Origin: Arbacia lixula
Taxonomy: Eukaryota; Echinodermata; Echinoidea; Arbacioida; Arbaciidae
Assembly (NCBI GenBank): GCA_963669155.1
Contig: OZ022591.1
Coordinates: 14,088,353-14,152,352 of the forward strand
Length of the DNA: 64,000 nucleotides
Direction of reading: 5' to 3'
Shown here: positions 58,362 through 64,000 of the stretch, in pieces
How positions within the stretch are numbered: the stretch's first letter is position 1
How the letters are laid out: every line of letters starts with the position of its first letter
Translations under genes and position numbers: made by a program
The notes under the pieces: generated by a model
The model's input: the letters and a program-made list of their open reading frames with translations, nothing else
Databases searched by the model: none
Told to the model about the DNA's origin: nothing

Positions 58362-61300
58362 CCTCACTTTATTCTATGCCATTTCTCTTTCTCTCTTTCT
58401 TACCCTCTCTCTACATGGACAAAACTCCTAATTGCTTTGCAATGCTTAGCCCTATCCCTCTTCCACAATCTCTAAATGTAATTCAGGCTTAGACTGGAAA
58501 GACCAGAAAATTATTTATGGTACACAGTGGTGTTCTGATGTGACAATATATTGCCTAATCCATGAAAACTTAACTGTTCATTCATATTATTATTTCATTC
58601 CAGTACATCGGGCAGATTGGAAAGGTTATAAAGATTAATTCTTCTGGGGACATCAGGATTCAATACTCTGATAGGAACTCATGGATTTTCAACCCTGCAG
58701 CAGTTACCAAGGTAAGCAAGAGGCGTCTACCCCATCAATAGACGAGAGTGTGCCACATTTACAGCTATAGAATTCCCGCTCTTAACAATACAACAAAAAA
58801 AAAACGGATGCATGCTTCAAAGGATATGGTTCATGCATAAAACATTTGGGACCCGAACGCTTTAGGAAAATACGTGCATATACTAGGTGTTAAAAAAACT
58901 TTTGACGCTTTTGAAAAATGATTTAAAATCAATTTCAATTTACATCAAACTGAAATGGACACATCAACAAGTCAATGGTTGTAATTTTTGTGACATTATT
59001 ACCTACATCTTGCAAAAGAATTCGATTTTCTTCAATGGTCATGGAGAATGAGGATCTCCTGTCAGTCATGTAATGTGTCCATTTCTTCCAATCTGACACT
59101 TGGATGCTGTTGGCACCGAAATGGATAGAAATATTTTACTAACAATTGTCAGGGCAACGAACAAAGGAATTCACATTCTATGCATACCTCTTCATTTAAT
59201 ACTCATTTAGCTCATTATCTATGTCGGATTGAAATAAAAAGAAACGTGCCGTCATTTTCTGACCAGATATATTTGTGTAAGAACACAAAACAATTTCTAT
59301 CATGAAGCTTGAACACAATAGGCAACACATCTCCTTACAAAATTTGGAGAGAAGAGACATCGAGCATAAATGACAAAAGATCCCCATTCTCCATGACCAC
59401 TAAAGCAAGTCGAATAGGTTTTTTTTTAAAAGATGAAGGTAATAAGTCATGTAGGTTATAGTTTCATACCGTGAAATATCATTCTGACCATTCTCTCTGT
59501 TTAACTGTCTTTATTCTGCTTTTCCCATTCCTTCTCTATTCCTCAAGCTACTATGTATGTCCTTCCTCTCATCCAACTGTACTGTCTTGAGATATAAAAT
59601 CATTTATATTTAGTTGTACATCACAAGGTTGTTTATCTGTCAATCAATTGCAGCTCACAACATTCCACTCTGGCGACCGAGTTCGTGTTTCGTCTGACAT
59701 TGCGAAGGTGAAGGAATTACAGAAAGGTCACGGTGGCTGGGCCAGTCCAATGCAACAGGTCAGGACTGTATGGATGTGTGTGTATATTTTCCAATTATTA
59801 TGTTTCTGTAACTTGTAGACTTATTATTTTTTTAGTGTATTCAAGCAAAAAATAAAAAAATACTATCAGTTAGAAATAGGCAAGGCAATCAGCTTCATGG
59901 AATAATATGAGAATATGAAAATCTACAAAATAATAGAAAAAAATGACATTACTATGTTTATATAGCTTCATGAAGGAGTTGACAGTTTTCTCCTATATTC
60001 TTCACACTATGTTTATGCATTTCTCTGATTTATCTGCTAGAAGTACTCTGCTCTAATCGTTTTCTGAACCAGAGTTGACGCTAAAAATCGAAAGTTCTTA
60101 GTATGACCAAGGATGTGTCACCATTGGATATCCAGCTGCCGTTTAATTAATGCAGATTCATTGTACTCTCCTTCTAGTCACAAAAGAACCCTTCACAAAA
60201 GATTTTCTCTTTGATCTCCCATGTTCGAAGCCGCGGATTCTGTGGATGATTTTTGCCAGGATTTGACGTATAAACCAAATCGGATGCGCAGAAGAATTTG
60301 GGGAAATATCCTCACCCTATATGCTTGTGCAGTTGTGACATGTCATACCTACAATGTATCTATAAAGATTCAGTCGAGGAATGTCATGAATATTGTTACA
60401 ATGTGGCAAAAGGCTCTAAACGTGATCATGGTGATATTAAGTCGCAGTATAAAAGTTTCAATTTCACAATGTTCCGCATCATATTCCATTAAAAAGTTGC
60501 ATGAAACGGTACTTTCAGATATTTTCCTTTAAGACAAGTAGCATTAAAAACGTGCCCAGCCGCCCCCAAGCTAGTATTTTTATCTCAAAAGTATCAAATG
60601 TTGTATTCGCTTGTCCTTATTAACTACATAACAAGCACTTAGTGACAAAATTAAAAGTTCAGCATCGAAAGCTGAAATGTATGCATGTATAGGAATGCAT
60701 ATGACCTATTATAAAATCCAGGTGAACTTGACGCAATCGGGTATGCATCATGTTGAGAGCAGCTGCTAGTCATGAATATTAAGTGGCGGCTTCAAACTTG
60801 TTCAAAGCGATGTGTACCCATGTGCTTAAACATCCTTGGTATGACATATGAAAATCTAATTGACACAATTATAAATATTACCACTTGTTGATTAGACCAT
60901 AGGGAAAGAGGGGCGTGTGTTGCTGATCGATGTAGATGGAGACGTCAAGGTCAATGTAGGAGGTCATTCCTGGACCTTTCACCCTGATGCCTTGTCACTG
61001 GTTGAACAGGGCACAGGTGCAGAGGGCTTGTTCCAGCAAGAGAGTGTTGGTAAGAGAATCAAAGGACTGGTCCATACCTACAGCAAATTAAGTTCAGCCA
61101 TAATATGAAGCACAATGACCACTCTGTCTAATATGGGCATTGCTGTGATGTTTAGCAATGGTAGGAGTGGAAGTAGAAGTAATAATATATGTTGAAAGCA
61201 AAGAAGTATTAATAGAAGTGACTCGTGATTTATTTCCATTAACTAGTGCAGTTATTGTGAGCTTGAAAACATTTTCTTATGTTTTCATTTGAAAACATAT

Positions 61301-61961
61301 TGTCTGTATTCTTTGTTATATTGAACCAAATATTTAACCTCTCATATATTTGGTTTGTAATACCCCGTCTTAATAGACAGCCCCGACTTTCTCCGAAGAA
61401 ACTCTGGAGAAGAGACACGGGGTAAAAAATCCTCATTTGGCTATCAACGGGGTAACGTTAGGTGGTCCCCACCAGGGTAAAAGTTCTTCGGAGGATCTCC
61501 GGAGGTTGTCCTGTGTCGAGCGGCCTGCAGTTGGTAACTTGTTCACTGGAGGTTCTCCAGAGGCTACCCCGCGATTTTTTTCTCTGTTAACACGGGGTAA
61601 ACTGCCGCTATGAAGTGGACATGCAGTGCCATTCTACGTTTTGCTGTATGTTTGCTCCATTTGTATGGCGCTACTTTCTTTAGGAGCTTCGTTCTCGTAC
61701 TTTCAGGTGTTGCCAGTCGGCACCAGCTTTTGGTTATGTGATTCTATTTTCTTCCCCTCAGGTGATTTGGCTCAGTTCCTGCGTTATCTCCTGCCGTTTG
61801 GAGGGTTGCTAGATTCCGGAGACTGGAGAGAGATCGCAGCAGCTGCAGCAGCCAGCTCCAAGCCTGATGGCCCCATAGAGACGGCAAAGCAATTCTTGAA
61901 TAATGTGCTTGAAGGAGATATCAAAAAAGTGACCGAGGCACTAGCGAAGGACAAGAATATG
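54293..61961 (+). CDS. MIB2: MIB2-like E3 ubiquitin-protein ligase, N-terminal half
   Basis: Nine exons join in frame to 459 residues and continue past the window: 54293-54521, 55075-55246, 55518-55624, 56308-56499, 57515-57624, 58604-58711, 59654-59758, 60896-61049 and 61762-61961. Domains in order: MIB/HERC2 (residues about 1-76, VVRGPDWKWRDQDGGDGYVG); ZZ zinc finger (about 80-130, CDSC, CNVC, CTAC); a second MIB/HERC2 (about 150-232, with VGHSGKVDVKCL and FYKDHLPKCG); two SH3-like repeats (235-306 and 307-375, GDRVVV, HGEWVSDM, YIGQIGKV, GDRVRV, GHGGWASPM); and a linker leading to what looks like the first ankyrin repeat (AKQFLNNVLEGDIKKVTEAL). The RING fingers should lie beyond the window. 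Mind bomb proteins ubiquitinate Notch ligands at the plasma membrane and endosomes. MIB2 is preferred over MIB1 by the YRVGH and FYKDHLP blocks; an expanded paralogue is possible. Confidence 0.9.
54925..55025. repeat. (CT)n tract in MIB2-like intron 1
   Basis: Pyrimidine-rich microsatellite ending about 45 bp before the exon 2 acceptor at 55074. Confidence 0.85.
58285..58420. repeat. (CT)n microsatellite in MIB2-like intron 5
   Basis: About 130 bp of CT repeats. Ser/Leu-rich open frames here are artefacts. Confidence 0.9.
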
Positions 61962-62172
61962 GTAACGGGGCTAAAATATTTCAATCATTAATTATTGGTG
62001 TAGGACATGATAGAACATTTTTGATGGTCCCATGCCTTCCCCGAGCCTCCCCGCTCTTTCCGGCATCCCTGACCAGTAAAGATAGGTAGGGCTTAGGGTT
62101 TAGGTTAAGGGTTGGAATTTTGGCCGAGTTGTAGGATTAGGGTTCTGGTTTTGTAATACATGCAGGCATTTG

Positions 62173-62597
62173 AAGGGATAGTTCCCCCTTAAACTATTTT
62201 TGTTTCAATAAAAGCAGACACATGAAAGAAACATTAGAGTTAAGGTTTGATGAAAATCCATAAAAGGATAAGAAAGTGGCGATCTTTTAATTTTTTGACG
62301 TCACGTGCGATTTGCTCTTCCATATGTTTTGTATAATCATCAGAAATACGTTTTACACATATATACTGTATGAAAACAAATTAATTCTGTTGTCCCAAAA
62401 AGAAAAAGAGCAATTTATGTAATTATATTGTACAAGACATATGGGAGAGCATGTCGCAACTGACGTCACAAAATTGAAAGTTCAACTTTTATTTCCTCTG
62501 ACCGATTTTCGTCAAACCTTTACGAATAATATTTCTTTCATGTTTCGCTTTTATTGAAACCAACTTAACTTCAGGGTGAACTATCCCTTTAAAGGAT
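62173..62597. mobile_element. Foldback MITE family, complete copy
   Basis: Left end AAGGGATAGTTCCCCCTTAA and right end TTCAGGGTGAACTATCCCTT, then TAAA. Cores TGACGTCACGTGCG (62297) and CTGACGTCAC (62460) are present in the two arms. It lies in the intron after the last visible MIB2-like exon. Confidence 0.8.
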
Positions 62598-62758
62598 AAT
62601 TTGAAGGCACCGCTAAGAAGCTTTACCGTAACTAATGCACTGAATCACAGGTGGAGACCAGCTGCATGGCCAATAGAAGGGCGAATAATAGGGATATAGG
62701 GGAATATACACACAAATCAAATGGAGCAGCATTCTGTCTGGCACACAATGGGTTAAAG

Positions 62759-63483
62759 CAGGGATGTGTTAGGAAGGAGGGACAACTCAACCATAATATA
62801 TTCAAACATCTGTATGGATACTAAAGCGTGCGAATGAATGTCAAAAGCATTCCACAATCACTGCAATGCTTTGAAGTCCCATGCGCGGCACCGTCATTTT
62901 GCTATCGTCAACTTGGAAAGCAGTATCTTTAATTGCCTGTTTTGTTTCTCGAAGCTGTGTTTCTTATCACATTTTTTTGCAATTTTCAAGAAAGTTAAGG
63001 GGCAACACCTCTAAAGATCCTGTATTCGTTTTTCTTCTAAATAATTGTTGAATGATGCACAAACGGAGATATAAGATAATATTCTTACTTACATAATTAA
63101 CAAATTTCTTCACTTTCCGGAGATTTCCGGAAATGTCGGATTCAATCATTATCAAAATCATATATTAAGCTGCTTACTTTCATTAACAGAGTTTGCGTGA
63201 ATTTGCGTGCAAATGAGATATTTTACTTTAAAAAACTGTTTATTTTTGTTCGCTGATATCTCTTTTCCTCACAAAAGTATTGATGCAATCCAACAGAAGT
63301 GGACAAGCGAAATAAGACTCTACATTTCTTTTGTTCTCTCTGAGAAACCGTTGCTAGGCAATCGTGTTCGTTATTGTTAAAACACGTGAAAAGCACATGC
63401 TGAGACCACGCAATTTTTCGGCGGTGCCACGCATGGGCTCAAAGAAAGAATGTTGTTTCATATCCTTTCCTAACACATCCCTG
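62759..63483. mobile_element. 725-bp non-autonomous DNA transposon, copy 2
   Basis: Same ends (CAGGGATGTGTTAGGAA and TTCCTAACACATCCCTG), same length and orientation as 15702-16426. It is flanked by its own 7-bp duplication, GTTAAAG (62752-62758 and 63484-63490). Near identity to copy 1 implies recent mobility. Confidence 0.85.
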
Positions 63484-63548
63484 GTTAAAGAAACCATTTC
63501 AAAAGAAGTGAGAACAATAATGAGCAGTTTTCATAAACATATATCTTG

Positions 63549-63740
63549 GGTTGCGTTCATGTGACACTTTTTTGCCCTAGAATCATGATTCAAAACGCGT
63601 TTCTGCAGAATCACGATTGAGTTCAGACGAAATTTGATATAAACGTGATTCAAAACGCAAATATGAAACGCGGAAAAAGGGTCTTTTGAAAACGCGTTTC
63701 TGCAGAATCACGTTCGAAAAAAGGTCGCTTGAACGCAACC
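63549..63740. mobile_element. Foldback element with GGTTGCGTTCA ends
   Basis: Ends GGTTGCGTTCA and TGAACGCAACC are perfect inverse repeats. Inside, AAAACGCGTTTCTGCAGAAT is present twice (about 63593 and 63691) together with ATCATGATTCAAAACGC-type units. The sequence to the window end (ATGATTCATG, AATCATGATTAGAATCATT) has similar motifs and may be a further relative. Confidence 0.6.
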
Positions 63741-64000
63741 GTGTTTTAACTCACGATTCTATGACGTCATTGTGTCGGCCTTCTTCCGGTGCTAGTCGAG
63801 CAGCCCATAAAGAAGTCACAAAACGCGCCCGTAAAAGTTTACCTATAATTACTGCGCACTGCGATGCGCACTGGATCGGCCCGAACCGAGTAGAGACGTG
63901 ATTGGAAAGAAGGTCGTCTGAACGCTAATTCTGTCGTTACCATGATTCATGTTTTCATTTTGAATCATGATTAGAATCATTAGAATTATTGTTAAGAGCA

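Noticed and set aside
60221-60532. 103-residue open frame in MIB2-like intron 7
   Set aside because: It lies between two well-placed exons, has no matching splice phase and no domain.

Overview
The window is eukaryotic: spliced genes with GT-AG introns, long introns, abundant (GA)n/(CT)n/(CA)n microsatellites, poly-G runs and dense transposable elements, plus one 200-N assembly gap. Conserved animal genes (an SSU72 phosphatase and a MIB2-like E3 ligase) with this repeat style suggest a marine deuterostome invertebrate, most likely an echinoderm such as a sea urchin. The species assignment is inference.

Layout. 1-9400: no host gene recognised; microsatellites, foldback MITE copies, a tRNA-like Pol III unit and a hairpin. 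9408-15578 (+): a six-exon gene for a single-pass membrane protein with a coiled coil and a C-terminal domain that opens like a fibrinogen-related domain. 15690-16682: a foldback element interrupted by a 725-bp DNA transposon. 17031-27876 (-): a complete Ty3/Gypsy LTR retrotransposon with 1333-bp LTRs, a 4-bp target duplication, a tRNA-Leu primer site, gag-pol with one in-frame TGA, and an extra spliced-looking ORF3 with two C2H2 zinc fingers. 28000-34900: repeats (CCATATGG-rich elements, tRNA-derived SINE, minisatellites). 35104-41262 (-): five-exon SSU72. 41300-47200: repeats only. 47279-49980 (-): an RTE-like retrotransposon remnant split by a 5'-truncated Tx1/L1-like element. 50900-53550: a duplicated segment around the gap, its second copy split by a 1.93-kb hAT-like transposon that carries a transposase-like exon. 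54293-61961 (+, runs off the window): nine exons of a MIB2-like gene (MIB/HERC2, ZZ, MIB/HERC2, SH3-like repeats, start of the ankyrin region). 62173-64000: MITE, second copy of the 725-bp transposon, and another foldback element.

The three host genes are not functionally linked in any way visible here: SSU72 acts on the RNA polymerase II C-terminal domain, MIB2 on Notch-ligand ubiquitination, and the membrane protein is of unknown function. The most unusual item is the zinc-finger ORF in the env position of the Ty3 element. Exon boundaries were set by hand from splice motifs and reading phase, and all joins keep frame.
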